64,000 nucleotides of DNA from Chloroflexi bacterium bin125. Its GTDB lineage: Bacteria; Chloroflexota; Dehalococcoidia; Bin125. The position numbers were made by a program, and so were the translations under genes. The notes beneath the pieces are model-generated. The model was not told the origin of the DNA. It made no database searches and was given only the letters and a program-made list of their open reading frames with translations. Of this stretch, positions 1-7,729 are shown in pieces; the stretch's first letter is position 1; each line of letters begins with the position of its first letter. The DNA lies in assembly GCA_002239025.1 (NCBI GenBank), contig MPNM01000014.1, forward strand, positions 1-64,000. The letters are read 5' to 3'.

Positions 1-54
1 CAACGGCTCGATCCGCGCATACTGCTTGTCGCTCAGCGTCGTCTGATAGGTCAT
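1..54 (-). CDS. IS5-like transposase, N-terminal fragment (cut by window edge)
   Basis: The first 54 bases, read on the minus strand, encode an uninterrupted 18-residue start, MTYQTTLSDKQYARIEPL. This closely resembles the amino terminus of IS5-family DDE transposases, which begin with a short T-L-S-D-x-Q-(W/Y)-x-x-I-E-P-L helix. The ATG is at 52-54 and the gene leaves the window on the left, so the catalytic DDE residues cannot be seen. It is unknown whether the element is intact. Identification rests on a short stretch and is moderately confident. Confidence 0.6.
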   Translation of the reverse strand, partial: MTYQTTLSDKQYARIEPL

Positions 55-125
55 CTGGTCACCTGGACCGCGCCGCCATCCGCCTCCCACTCTGGCACAT
101 CTACGCCGCAATGTGAACAGGCCCT
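55..125. mobile_element. Probable terminal segment of the IS5-like element
   Basis: This is the short leader between the transposase ATG and unrelated DNA. The outward end contains GGCCTGTTCACATTGCGGCG (minus strand, about 104-123), which is a plausible terminal inverted repeat. It is followed by CTAG, which could be a target duplication. The other end lies outside the window, so the boundary is inferred and not proven. Confidence 0.35.
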
Positions 126-357
126 AGTGCTGGAATACCTTGGTGGTGAAGCCCAGTGCATAGACGTGGTTCATGGTGTCTATGATCTTCTTGAAAATGA
201 TTGGACTGATACGGATCTCGAATGGACCCCCAGATCTTTGTGTCCGCGGTGGCAGTCACGAGTACGTTCCTGCGGCAGAAAACTCGGCCAGGGTGGAGTG
301 TTGGCTTGGAGTAACGTTCCCTATGGCACTTGGCGTCTCGCCGCCTAGTTGCACGAA
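126..357. other. Gap with no convincing gene
   Basis: Two overlapping short open frames (127-348 and 173-394) exist here. Neither has recognisable domains or ribosome binding sites, and the second runs into a perfect terminator hairpin. The stretch is most simply IS-flanking non-coding DNA, or the decayed remains of a gene that I cannot identify. Confidence 0.5.
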
Positions 358-385
358 CGAGGGCGGGCCGATTGGCCCGCCCTCG
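358..385 (-). terminator. Rho-independent terminator of the binding-protein gene
   Basis: A perfect 12-bp stem (CGAGGGCGGGCC paired with GGCCCGCCCTCG) closes on a GATT loop. It lies 23 bases beyond the stop codon of the minus-strand binding-protein gene. The U tract is weak, but the stem is very stable. Confidence 0.7.
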
Positions 386-407
386 GTTGGTTGACGGATT
401 CTGACTT

Positions 408-1691
408 TTAGCCTTCGCAGTAGGCGGCGGCGAGGTCGGGGGCGATTTGCTTGGCGACGGCGCAGGCTTGCTGGAGGAAGCCCTCGGGCACAGTCTCCAG
501 GTAGTCCTGGTTCAGCGCGAAGGGCCTGAGCAGCATCGTCGAGGTTGCCTGCGACTGGCTTGCCGCCAGCGCGAGGATCGCGCGCGCGCTTGGGTTGGCG
601 TCGACGTTCTTTAGGGCCAGCATGACGTGCGTCGCCTGCTCCTGACTGCCGTCTCCCATGGCAAACAGGAGCTGACCGCCATCGACGAGGAACGGAGCAG
701 CAATCGTGCTGCCGATCACGCCCACAGCCGCTTCGCTACCAATCTCGGCCACGGTTCCGGTGGCCACGAAGGCCAGTGCGCCGTTGAGCACCAGGACGCC
801 CGCAGCTTCATGCTGCAAAATCGCCTGGGCCATCCCGGTTCCAGCGGCTACCGGATTACTCAGGCTGCCGGCCGGGAGTTGGACGCGCTCGACGGCGCCG
901 GTGTAAGCGCCCTCGAGACCGTCGCAGCGGTCGTCCAGGCCAACGTTCTGTGCTTCATGCTGTACGCAGAGCACTGTTCCGGTTACGCCAGCGTCATTGA
1001 ACTCTTGTCCGGCAGTTGCGCCGGCCCCGTGGTCGTCGAGACCGTAGTGAACTGTCGAGCCGACCTGGCCGGCGACGTCTGCGCCGGAGTTGAAGGTGAG
1101 CAGCAGTGCGCCGCTGTTTCGAGCCGCATCCAGTGAGTCCTTGAGTCCATCAAGATTCGGAATCGACGAGGCGATCGCGACCGCGCCTCGGTCGGCGCAA
1201 TCGGTGATCGCGGCGGCCTGGTCGGCAATGTCCGCTTCACCGTGAATTTCAACATTGGTCAGGCCAAGGGCGTGAGCCACCAGCGCCGCGCTGCCGTTGA
1301 AGCCCTGCCAGAAGTGGTCGGTGTCTGATCCGTGGTGAACGACGCAGTACAACTCAGCCGGAGCTTCGTCGTTCGGCATCGCGACCGGTGGCTTCGCCTC
1401 TTCGGTCATGCTGTCCTGCGCAGCAGCGACCTGCACCGCGACTGGCGAGGAGTTCAGCCAGACGCCGGTTCGGTCGGTGGGCACGAAGCGGTACTCGGGC
1501 TTGATCCGCTCGCCCCAGTTGCCCTCGGCGTCGCGTTGCTGGACGGCGACTTCGACGGTTCCATTGTCGTGTCGGAGAGCGGACACGCGGACTTCAGTGT
1601 CGCCATGTGATGCGGCATAGACCGCGCCGGCAATGAGGCCGATTACGCCAATCAAGGCCAGACTGATCAATCGCCATCTGTGTTGAACCAT
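408..1691 (-). CDS. Secreted periplasmic-binding-protein-like protein (type 1, sugar-binding fold)
   Basis: The 427-residue protein starts with a signal peptide or membrane anchor: basic MVQHRWR, then a hydrophobic stretch at about 8-27 ending A-V-Y-A-A. Next is a roughly 80-residue linker region. From about residue 112 the sequence resembles the periplasmic-binding-protein type 1 fold (RbsB-like), with alternating hydrophobic strands and segments such as AAAITDCADRGAVAIASSIPN. Proteins of this kind bind sugars or other small ligands outside the membrane. No ABC permease or ATPase is adjacent, so it may act alone, as a sensor, or with a transporter encoded elsewhere. The ligand is unknown. 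A strong terminator follows the stop codon. Confidence 0.65.
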   Translation of the reverse strand: MVQHRWRLISLALIGVIGLIAGAVYAASHGDTEVRVSALRHDNGTVEVAVQQRDAEGNWGERIKPEYRFVPTDRTGVWLNSSPVAVQVAAAQDSMTEEAKPPVAMPNDEAPAELYCVVHHGSDTDHFWQGFNGSAALVAHALGLTNVEIHGEADIADQAAAITDCADRGAVAIASSIPNLDGLKDSLDAARNSGALLLTFNSGADVAGQVGSTVHYGLDDHGAGATAGQEFNDAGVTGTVLCVQHEAQNVGLDDRCDGLEGAYTGAVERVQLPAGSLSNPVAAGTGMAQAILQHEAAGVLVLNGALAFVATGTVAEIGSEAAVGVIGSTIAAPFLVDGGQLLFAMGDGSQEQATHVMLALKNVDANPSARAILALAASQSQATSTMLLRPFALNQDYLETVPEGFLQQACAVAKQIAPDLAAAYCEG

Positions 1692-1769
1692 GACTCCGCT
1701 TTCCTATGAACGCTCTCGATAGTTGGAGTTTCCAACTCAGAACAGGCTAAGTTCTGTTTGCGAAAACGC

Positions 1770-1803
1770 AAGAGGGCACGAGACGCATGTCTCGTGCCCT
1801 CTT
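1770..1803 (-). terminator. Rho-independent terminator of the thiolase gene
   Basis: A perfect 15-bp stem (AAGAGGGCACGAGAC with its complement) closes on a GCAT loop. It lies 34 bases past the thiolase stop on the minus strand and is followed on that strand by TGCGTTTTCGC. It separates the thiolase from the downstream binding-protein gene. Confidence 0.8.
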
Positions 1804-1836
1804 GGTTAGGGTCGGACTGGTTGGTACGAACGGACC

Positions 1837-3141
1837 TTAAACAGCCTCGATGATGGTCGAAATGCCCATGCCAGCGCCGATGCACTGTGTGGCGAGACCG
1901 TACTGACCGCCGGAGCGCTTGAGTTCGCGCGCGACGGTAGTGACCAGGCGGGTGCCGGTGGCGCCCAACGGGTGACCGATGGCCAGCGAACCGCCGTTGA
2001 CGTTCACCTTGTCCATGTCGATGCCGAGTTCCTTGACCGACGGGATGACCTGTGCGGCGAAGGCTTCGTTGAACTCGACGCGGTCGATTTCCGAGGCGTC
2101 GATGCCCGCGTGGGCCATGGCCTTGCGGGTCGCCGGGATCGGGCCGAGGCCCATGACCTGCGGCTTGACGCCACCAACGCCGAAGCCGGCGATGCGGGCC
2201 AGTGGCTCGAGACCGAGCTCGTCAGCCTTACGCTCGCTCATCAGCAGCGCGGCGGTGAATCCATCGTTGGTCGGGCAGCTGTTGCCCGCGGTGATGCGGA
2301 TCTCGCTCTGTGTGTGCGAAACGGTGCCGCGCACGGTGCGCAGGCCGCTGAGGCCCTCGAAGTTCGTGCCCGGGCGGAAGCCCTCGTCGACCGAGACGAC
2401 GGTCTTCTCGCCGCGCTCGTCGAGCAGCAAGTTGCCTTCCTCGTCGAACACCGGGCGCTCGACCTCGATCGGGACGATTTCGCCCTCGTAGAAGCCGGAA
2501 GCCAGAGCTTCGCCGTACTTGCGGTGGGACTCGACCGCAAACTCGTCCAGTTCCTCGCGGGAGATGTTGTACATCTCGGCGACGTTCTGAGCGGTCTGCA
2601 ACATCGAGGTGACGGGCGAAGAGTCGAGGATCTCGTCCGGAATCGGAACCGAGAAGTCGAGGTTGTGCGACGGGGCCAGATTGCGCTGGTCTTCCGTCAT
2701 GTTGTGGCGGTCCTGGTTGAACTCGGTGATGCGGGTCGGTTCCGCGCCACCGCCGCCGCCGAGCTGGCGACCCATGCGCTCGACGCCGAGCGCGACGCCG
2801 ACGTCGATCGCGCCGACCATGATCTCCTGCGCGACGCGGTGCATGGTCTCCATCGAGGAGCCGCACTGGCGGTTGGAGTCGAAGGTGCAGACGGACTCGG
2901 GCAGGCCGGCCAGTCGCACGATGTGGTTGGCGCCAATGCCGGCGAGTTCCGTGACTCCGCCGACGCAGCCCATGCCGACGTCTTCAATGTCATGCGGGGA
3001 GAGCTGCGGGTAGCGTCCCAGCAGTTCCTGGAGCACCTGGACGCCAATGGTGTCGAGGCGGGTCGCGGTAAACGCGCCTCGGCCACCACGGGCAAAGGCG
3101 GAGCGAGCGCCGTCAACGATGACGACATTCTGCATTTCCAT
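1837..3141 (-). CDS. Thiolase (acetyl-CoA C-acyltransferase)
   Basis: This 434-residue thiolase catalyses CoA-dependent cleavage of 3-ketoacyl-CoA, or the reverse condensation. All catalytic elements are visible: nucleophile Cys93 in NRQCGSSM, His390 in GHPLGATGTR, and Cys420 in QCIGAGMG near the C-terminus. It is longer than the typical 390-residue enzyme, with extra sequence in the middle loop region (about 120-250). The open frame extends 15 codons further upstream, but the ATG at 3139-3141 has GAGAGGA nine bases before it and gives the expected MEMQNVVIVDG start. It is monocistronic, with its own terminator. With the acyl-CoA dehydrogenase homologue, MaoC and CoA-transferase genes nearby it fits fatty-acid or other acyl-CoA breakdown. 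The exact chain-length preference cannot be read. Confidence 0.92.
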   Translation of the reverse strand: MEMQNVVIVDGARSAFARGGRGAFTATRLDTIGVQVLQELLGRYPQLSPHDIEDVGMGCVGGVTELAGIGANHIVRLAGLPESVCTFDSNRQCGSSMETMHRVAQEIMVGAIDVGVALGVERMGRQLGGGGGAEPTRITEFNQDRHNMTEDQRNLAPSHNLDFSVPIPDEILDSSPVTSMLQTAQNVAEMYNISREELDEFAVESHRKYGEALASGFYEGEIVPIEVERPVFDEEGNLLLDERGEKTVVSVDEGFRPGTNFEGLSGLRTVRGTVSHTQSEIRITAGNSCPTNDGFTAALLMSERKADELGLEPLARIAGFGVGGVKPQVMGLGPIPATRKAMAHAGIDASEIDRVEFNEAFAAQVIPSVKELGIDMDKVNVNGGSLAIGHPLGATGTRLVTTVARELKRSGGQYGLATQCIGAGMGISTIIEAV

Positions 3142-3240
3142 CGTTCGGATTCCTCTCTGTGATGCACCCAACACGTAGGCGCACACTGTGTGTGAAGGTC
3201 AATCGGCAGTGTAGCGAATGCGTTGGAAGCTGCAGGCTGA

Positions 3241-3792
3241 CTACGCGCCGAAGATTGAGCCGACCGGGCAGGAGAAGCCAGGTAGGACATCCTCCCCGTC
3301 CAAAATTCCGTGCTCATCCATCGGCATCACGTTTCGGCCGTCTCGATGAGTATCGACGCTGCGCGTGTCGGGGTGTACCACCCAGACCAACCGCACGCCA
3401 AAGCTCAGCCACATGCGGGCCTTGTTGAATACGTTGTCAAGGTCGTCGCTGGGAGAGACGATCTCGACCACCAAGTCAGGGACGACATCGGAGAATCGGG
3501 GCTCACGTTCTGGGCCGATACGGTCCGCCGCGAAGAAGGCCACATCGGGTTCGCGCACGGTGTCGGGGGCACGTTCTAGTAGGACGCCTGAGTCTGAAGT
3601 TGTGACGATACCGAGTCGTCGGGGTTTGACAAATGACAACAGCTCGAACGCAGTGTTCGCCGCTATCTCTCCGTGTTCTCTGCCCGTCGACACGGTCTCG
3701 CAGAACACCCCTTGGATCAGTTCGCCTCGTATTCCCTCGCTGTGGAGGCGCAATAGATCGCCGGCGGTCAACAGCTCGGTCTCGGTCGTCAT
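3241..3792 (-). CDS. Uma2 family (DUF820) putative restriction-like endonuclease
   Basis: This 183-residue protein belongs to the Uma2/DUF820 family, which has a PD-(D/E)XK nuclease fold. The conserved core is visible: REPDVAFF (acidic residue of the active site) followed by PDLVVEIVSPSD, in which the E after VV and the following basic helix (NKARMWLSFGV) make up the family signature. Such genes are multicopy in Cyanobacteria and Chloroflexota and their physiological role is unknown; nuclease activity is inferred from the fold. It stands alone between the thiolase and amidohydrolase genes, both on the same strand, without obvious coupling. Confidence 0.85.
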   Translation of the reverse strand: MTTETELLTAGDLLRLHSEGIRGELIQGVFCETVSTGREHGEIAANTAFELLSFVKPRRLGIVTTSDSGVLLERAPDTVREPDVAFFAADRIGPEREPRFSDVVPDLVVEIVSPSDDLDNVFNKARMWLSFGVRLVWVVHPDTRSVDTHRDGRNVMPMDEHGILDGEDVLPGFSCPVGSIFGA

Positions 3793-3861
3793 GGCGTCGT
3801 CGTCTCTCCAAGACTCAGAATACAGATCATCGATAGACCTGTTCCGCCCGACAAACGTACC

Positions 3862-3888
3862 GCGCCGGACCCCTGAGGAGTCCGGCGC
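3862..3888 (-). terminator. Terminator hairpin after the amidohydrolase gene
   Basis: A 9-bp stem (GCGCCGGAC with GTCCGGCGC) encloses a 9-base loop. It lies 29 bases downstream of the minus-strand amidohydrolase stop. On that strand it is followed by GGTACGTTTGT, which contains a short T run. Confidence 0.6.
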
Positions 3889-3916
3889 CGTTGTTGGTCT
3901 TGCGACGGGTCGAAGG

Positions 3917-5098
3917 TTAGACCTCGAAGTTGTAGACCTTGGCGGCGTTTCGCTGGAGGACGTTGAGCAGGTCTTCTTCCGGCAAGACGCTGAGGACTTC
4001 CTCGACGTGGTCCTTCGGGTTGCGGGCGACGCTGTTCGGGCCCGGCGACATCGAGGTCGGGTGCGGGAAGTCGGTCTCGAACAAGAAGTTCTCGGAGCCG
4101 AACGACTCGATCGCCTTGAGCACCGAGTCCTCTTCGAACCAGAAGCAGCCGTAGCACTGGCGGCGGAAGTACTCGGAGGGCATCAGGTCCATCTCGGGGT
4201 GCTCTTCGCGGCAGCCCGAGTTGAGCCACTGCCAGTCCATCGCCTCGAGCAGGTAAGGAATCCAGCCGACGCCGGACTCGACCGAGACAATCTTCAGCTC
4301 GGGGAATCGATGGCACATACCCGACAGAATCACGTCGAGGATGGCGTTCGAGTTGTCAAGGAAGAGCTTGACGGTGGACTTGGCGTAGGCGGCCTGGCGG
4401 CCGTTATCGACAGTCACGTTGCGCAGCTCGGTCAGGTCGCCGGAGCCGATGTGGAAGTTGATCGACAGGCCCATGTCCTGCGCCTGGTTCCACAGCGGAT
4501 CCCAGTGCTGCTCGGTGATTCGGGGGAGACCGAAGGTGTGCGGTTGGTTGGTCATCAGCACACCGCGGTGTCCGCGGTCGTAGGCGCGCTGCATCTCGTC
4601 GACACAGGCCTGGACGTCCCAGAAGGGCATGGCCATGATCGGGATAAAGCGCGACGGCTCGACCGAGGTCCACTCAACCAGGAAGTCGTTGTAAGCGCGC
4701 ACACAGTCGAGCCGCAGCTCGTCATCGGTCATCTGCAGGAAGTTGCCGGAGCCGAAACCGCCGACGTTCGGATACACGACCTGAGCGTGCATGCCGTACT
4801 CGTCCATGCGCTGCAGGCGCTCGTGAATCTCCCAGCTGCCGTGGTCGGCTTCCTTGAGGCTGGGCGGGTGGTTCGGCGGCGGAGTCTTCCAGCCGGCCAT
4901 CGCGGCGCCGGCGGTGGGCATGAACTTCTTGCCGCCCATTACCCAGCGGTCCTCGTTGATCTCGGGATCGAAGATCACGTGGGGGACGAGGTCGCCCCAC
5001 TTCTGAGTGGAAATCCGGTCGGTCCACAGCGTTTCCGGCTCGGAAACGTGGGTGTCGGAGTCGATCACCTTGATGCGATCGCAGATCATCTCGGCCAT
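3917..5098 (-). CDS. Amidohydrolase 2 family metal-dependent hydrolase/decarboxylase
   Basis: This 393-residue protein belongs to the amidohydrolase-2 (COG2159) family, which includes ACMSD-type decarboxylases. The N-terminal metal motif is D15-x-H17 in VIDSDTHVSEPETLW. A later metal-ligand histidine lies in NFHIGSGD, and the C-terminal ETDFPHP segment carries the catalytic or metal Asp. Family members hydrolyse or decarboxylate aromatic-ring cleavage products or cyclic amides, so this one probably acts in catabolism of an aromatic or carboxylated compound. The specific substrate cannot be deduced. It is transcribed alone, with a terminator downstream and a divergent MFS exporter upstream. 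Confidence 0.88.
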   Translation of the reverse strand: MAEMICDRIKVIDSDTHVSEPETLWTDRISTQKWGDLVPHVIFDPEINEDRWVMGGKKFMPTAGAAMAGWKTPPPNHPPSLKEADHGSWEIHERLQRMDEYGMHAQVVYPNVGGFGSGNFLQMTDDELRLDCVRAYNDFLVEWTSVEPSRFIPIMAMPFWDVQACVDEMQRAYDRGHRGVLMTNQPHTFGLPRITEQHWDPLWNQAQDMGLSINFHIGSGDLTELRNVTVDNGRQAAYAKSTVKLFLDNSNAILDVILSGMCHRFPELKIVSVESGVGWIPYLLEAMDWQWLNSGCREEHPEMDLMPSEYFRRQCYGCFWFEEDSVLKAIESFGSENFLFETDFPHPTSMSPGPNSVARNPKDHVEEVLSVLPEEDLLNVLQRNAAKVYNFEV

Positions 5099-5243
5099 GG
5101 CGATTACCTTCCTGCCAGCGAGGATGTGAGAGATGTAATCAGGTTAGCACTCGGTCGAATGCGCTCCCGAGTCGCCGCGACTAGCCCGAATTCGCGCAGC
5201 TTCGTACCCTGATAGTTAGTTCGCGCAGCCGAAACAGTCCCAC

Positions 5244-7133
5244 GTGTCCGTCCGCACCGACTCTGCCGATCCCCAAGCGCCGCCCGACGAGCAGCGCCCG
5301 CTGGGCATTGATCTGCCGAAGCGGACCAAGCGGCTGATCATCATCAGCGCGATGTTGGGCATGTTCATGGCCTCGCTCGAGCAGAGCGTGGTCAATCCGG
5401 CGATGCCCCAGATCGTCTCGGAGCTGGGCGGGCTTGAGCTGTATCCCTGGCTGGTGCAGGCCTTCATCATGGCGCAGGTCGTCACGATCCCGGTGGCCGG
5501 CACGCTGAGCGACATCTACGGACGCAAGCCGGTATTGCTCGGCGGTCTGATCATTTTCCTGTTGGGCTCAGCAATGTGCGGGTTTGCGCCGGGCATCTAT
5601 GAGCTGATTGCGTTCCGTGCCGTGCAGGGCGTAGGCGCGGCGATCTTGATGACGGCCACGTTCTCAGTCGTTGGCGATCTGTATCTCCCCGCCGACCGTG
5701 GCCGGTTTATCGGACTCTTCGGCGGCGTGTTTGCCTTGAGCGGCTTGATCGGAGCGCCGCTCGGGGGTGTCCTGACTGAGACGCTGTCCTGGCGTTGGGT
5801 CTTCTGGGTGATGCTGGCGCTGGGTCCGATCGTCCTGTTCGTGATCGCGATCAAGATGCCCTGGCTGCGGCCTCCGCCGAAGCCGTTCCGGCTTGACATC
5901 AAGGGTGTCGTGCTGCTGACAACAGCGCTGGTGCCGGCGATGATCTCGCTCAGCCTGGCTGCGACCTGGGGTTGGTTTGCTCCTCAGACGCTGGCGCTGT
6001 TCGCCGTCTCGATTGCCGCGATGTACCTGTTCTTCCGGGTCGAGCGCAGCGCCGAACAGCCGATCGTGCCGCTGGAACTGTTCAAGATTACAACTGTCGC
6101 GACGACGGCAGTTGTGAATTTCTTCCTCGGCGTGGGCATGATGGGGGTCTTCGTCTACTTGCAGTTCTACCTGCAGGTGGGACTCGGCGCCGACGCTGCC
6201 ACGGCCGGACTGGTCATGGGACCGATGATCCTGGTTTCAGTCTTCGCCTCGGTCGTGTCCGGGCAGGTGATGTCGCGAACCGGGCGCTACAAGTTCCTCG
6301 CCGTAACCGGTTCCTTGATGATGTTCAGCTCGATGCTGCTGCTCTCGACGATGACTCGAGACACCACGATTCCCGGCGTGTTGGGTCGGATGTTCCTGTT
6401 TGGCATTGGCATGGGACTGATGATGCCGGTGATGTCGATTGCGTCGCAAAATGCGTCGCCGCAGAAGTATCTGGGCATCGTCTCGGCGTTCACGCAGTTC
6501 TTCCAGCAAGTGGGCGGTGTGATCGGGATTGGCGTGATTGGGGCGCTGTTCAACGCCCGGCTGGCCAGCGGATTGGCCGAGCGTCTTGAGCCAGATGTCG
6601 CGGACAGAGTGCAGCCGGAGAAGCTGGTCGATCCGATCTTCCGCGAAGACTTGATGAACGACCTCGGTCCTGAAGTCTGGACAGTCGCCGAGCCTCAGGT
6701 GCAGGCTGCGGTGGCGACGGCGATCACGGACAACTTCCTGCTAGCCGCGGCAATCGTCTTCATCTCAGTGCTGGCCATACTGCGGATGAAGGAGATTCGG
6801 CTACGTCGCGAAGGGATGCCCGCCGCTGCAGTTGCGGTCGAGCGTCCGGAGCCGACGCGGGCGATTGCATCGAGACCATCGGGTTCAGTAGTGAGCTCAG
6901 CGCGGGACATTCCCATCTCGACCCGTCCCAGTCAACCGGCTCGATTGAATGGTGTGTCGGAAGTGTTTGAACTGGAACTGCGGGCGCAGTTGCGTCCACC
7001 GGATGAGCCTGTGGCCACCATCAGTAATGAATCGGTCCCAAGCATGCGCCGATCGGTCGTGGCTGCTGCGATGCTCGGCGCTGGCGTCGGGTTCGCCCTC
7101 TCCTTCGTTTACCCCCGCAATCGAACTCGGTGA
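5244..7133 (+). CDS. MFS transporter of the DHA2 (EmrB/QacA, 14-helix) family
   Basis: This 629-residue membrane protein has about 14 hydrophobic helices between residues 27 and 510. It carries MFS motif A (GTLSDIYGRKPVLLGG) in the loop after helix 2 and a DHA2-type motif C region (SGLIGAPLGG) in helix 5. The DHA2 family exports drugs, siderophores or lipids by proton antiport. A cytoplasmic tail of about 100 residues follows, ending in another short hydrophobic segment (VVAAAMLGAGVGFALSFVY) that would be an extra membrane anchor. That tail is unusual for the family. The chosen start is the GTG at 5244. Divergent transcription from the amidohydrolase gene hints at a shared substrate, but this is inference. 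Confidence 0.9.
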   Translation: MSVRTDSADPQAPPDEQRPLGIDLPKRTKRLIIISAMLGMFMASLEQSVVNPAMPQIVSELGGLELYPWLVQAFIMAQVVTIPVAGTLSDIYGRKPVLLGGLIIFLLGSAMCGFAPGIYELIAFRAVQGVGAAILMTATFSVVGDLYLPADRGRFIGLFGGVFALSGLIGAPLGGVLTETLSWRWVFWVMLALGPIVLFVIAIKMPWLRPPPKPFRLDIKGVVLLTTALVPAMISLSLAATWGWFAPQTLALFAVSIAAMYLFFRVERSAEQPIVPLELFKITTVATTAVVNFFLGVGMMGVFVYLQFYLQVGLGADAATAGLVMGPMILVSVFASVVSGQVMSRTGRYKFLAVTGSLMMFSSMLLLSTMTRDTTIPGVLGRMFLFGIGMGLMMPVMSIASQNASPQKYLGIVSAFTQFFQQVGGVIGIGVIGALFNARLASGLAERLEPDVADRVQPEKLVDPIFREDLMNDLGPEVWTVAEPQVQAAVATAITDNFLLAAAIVFISVLAILRMKEIRLRREGMPAAAVAVERPEPTRAIASRPSGSVVSSARDIPISTRPSQPARLNGVSEVFELELRAQLRPPDEPVATISNESVPSMRRSVVAAAMLGAGVGFALSFVYPRNRTR

Positions 7134-7150
7134 ACCGCCTCTCTTCGGTC

Positions 7151-7183
7151 CCCTCTCCCTTTGGGAGAGGGCTAGGGTGAGGG
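7151..7183 (+). repeat. Palindromic repeat, family 1, copy A (right of exporter, 3' of DUF559 gene)
   Basis: A 33-base unit is built from a CCCTCTCCC/GGGAGAGGG hairpin plus the tail CTAGGGTGAGGG. Its exact reverse complement occurs at 7570-7602 on the other side of the DUF559 nuclease core. Confidence 0.85.
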
Positions 7184-7195
7184 TCCCTCCCAGTG

Positions 7196-7693
7196 TTAGC
7201 CCAACGGATCCCGCTCCAGTTCCATCAGGATGGCATCCGCCACCGACTCCAGCCCAGTCAAGACCTCGTTGTTCCAGAATCTCAAGACGCGAAATCCCTT
7301 GGACTCCAACAACGCGGTCCGCTGACGGTCTTTACGCCAACGCTCCTGATGCTGGCCTCCATCAACTTCGACTACAAGTCGTCTCTCCATGCAGACGAAA
7401 TCGACGATGTGGCCGCCGATTGGGGTCTGCCTGCGGAACTTGTAGCCGCCAAGTTGTCGATTTCGCAAGACACTCCACAGGGCACGCTCGGCGTCGGTCG
7501 AATCACGTCGTAGTCGTCGGGCGCGGGAGGTGAGGATCAATGGTGTCTTCTGGCTGTCCAATGGCCGAGCCCTCACCCTAGCCCTCTCCCAAAGGGAGAG
7601 GGAATCGGACCTCAATCCGCAAACTACTAGTCCTCCCTCGGGTCCCCTCTCCCCCTGGGAGAGGACCAGGGTGAAGGTCCCCCGGAGGTCCAA
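7196..7693 (-). CDS. DUF559 domain endonuclease-like protein
   Basis: The DUF559 domain (Vsr-like/PD-(D/E)XK fold) occupies about residues 54-162. Hallmarks are RARRLRRDSTDAERALW, QLGGYKFRRQTPIG, IVDFVC, VVEVDGGQH (active-site Asp) and FRVLRFWNNEV. The open frame begins at a TTG (7691-7693) with GGAGG five bases upstream, but its first 50 or so residues are translated palindromic repeat. A TTG at 7538-7540 would give a 114-residue protein starting at the domain, as in most family members, so the true start is uncertain. The core is bracketed by perfectly inverted 33-base palindromes (7151-7183 and 7570-7602), suggesting that gene and repeats move or evolve together. The cellular role of DUF559 proteins is unknown. 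Confidence 0.75.
   Translation of the reverse strand: MDLRGTFTLVLSQGERGPEGGLVVCGLRSDSLSLWERARVRARPLDSQKTPLILTSRARRLRRDSTDAERALWSVLRNRQLGGYKFRRQTPIGGHIVDFVCMERRLVVEVDGGQHQERWRKDRQRTALLESKGFRVLRFWNNEVLTGLESVADAILMELERDPLG
7570..7602 (-). repeat. Palindromic repeat, family 1, copy B (inverted partner of 7151-7183)
   Basis: This copy is identical, base for base, to the reverse complement of 7151-7183. It lies inside the 5' part of the long DUF559 open frame and just upstream of the domain-coding portion. Confidence 0.85.
7644..7678 (+). repeat. Palindromic repeat, family 1, copy C (diverged)
   Basis: The core is CCCTCTCCCCCTGGGAGAGG followed by ACCAGGGTGAAGG, a diverged version of the 7151-7183 unit in the same orientation. 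Confidence 0.7.
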
Positions 7694-7729
7694 ATGAGCC
7701 TCCGACCAACATCCCCGAGCGCGATGTTG

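Noticed and set aside
127-394. Two short open frames between the IS end and the terminator
   Set aside because: There are no domains and no ribosome binding site, they overlap each other in different frames, and one runs through a terminator hairpin.
1972-3162. A 396-residue open frame on the plus strand opposite the thiolase
   Set aside because: It is the antisense shadow of a clear thiolase, with amino acid composition typical of reversed high-GC codons and no domain.
3365-5212. A 615-residue plus-strand open frame opposite the Uma2 and amidohydrolase genes
   Set aside because: It is antisense to two genes with strong family signatures and shows only low-complexity Val/Asp/Arg-rich sequence.
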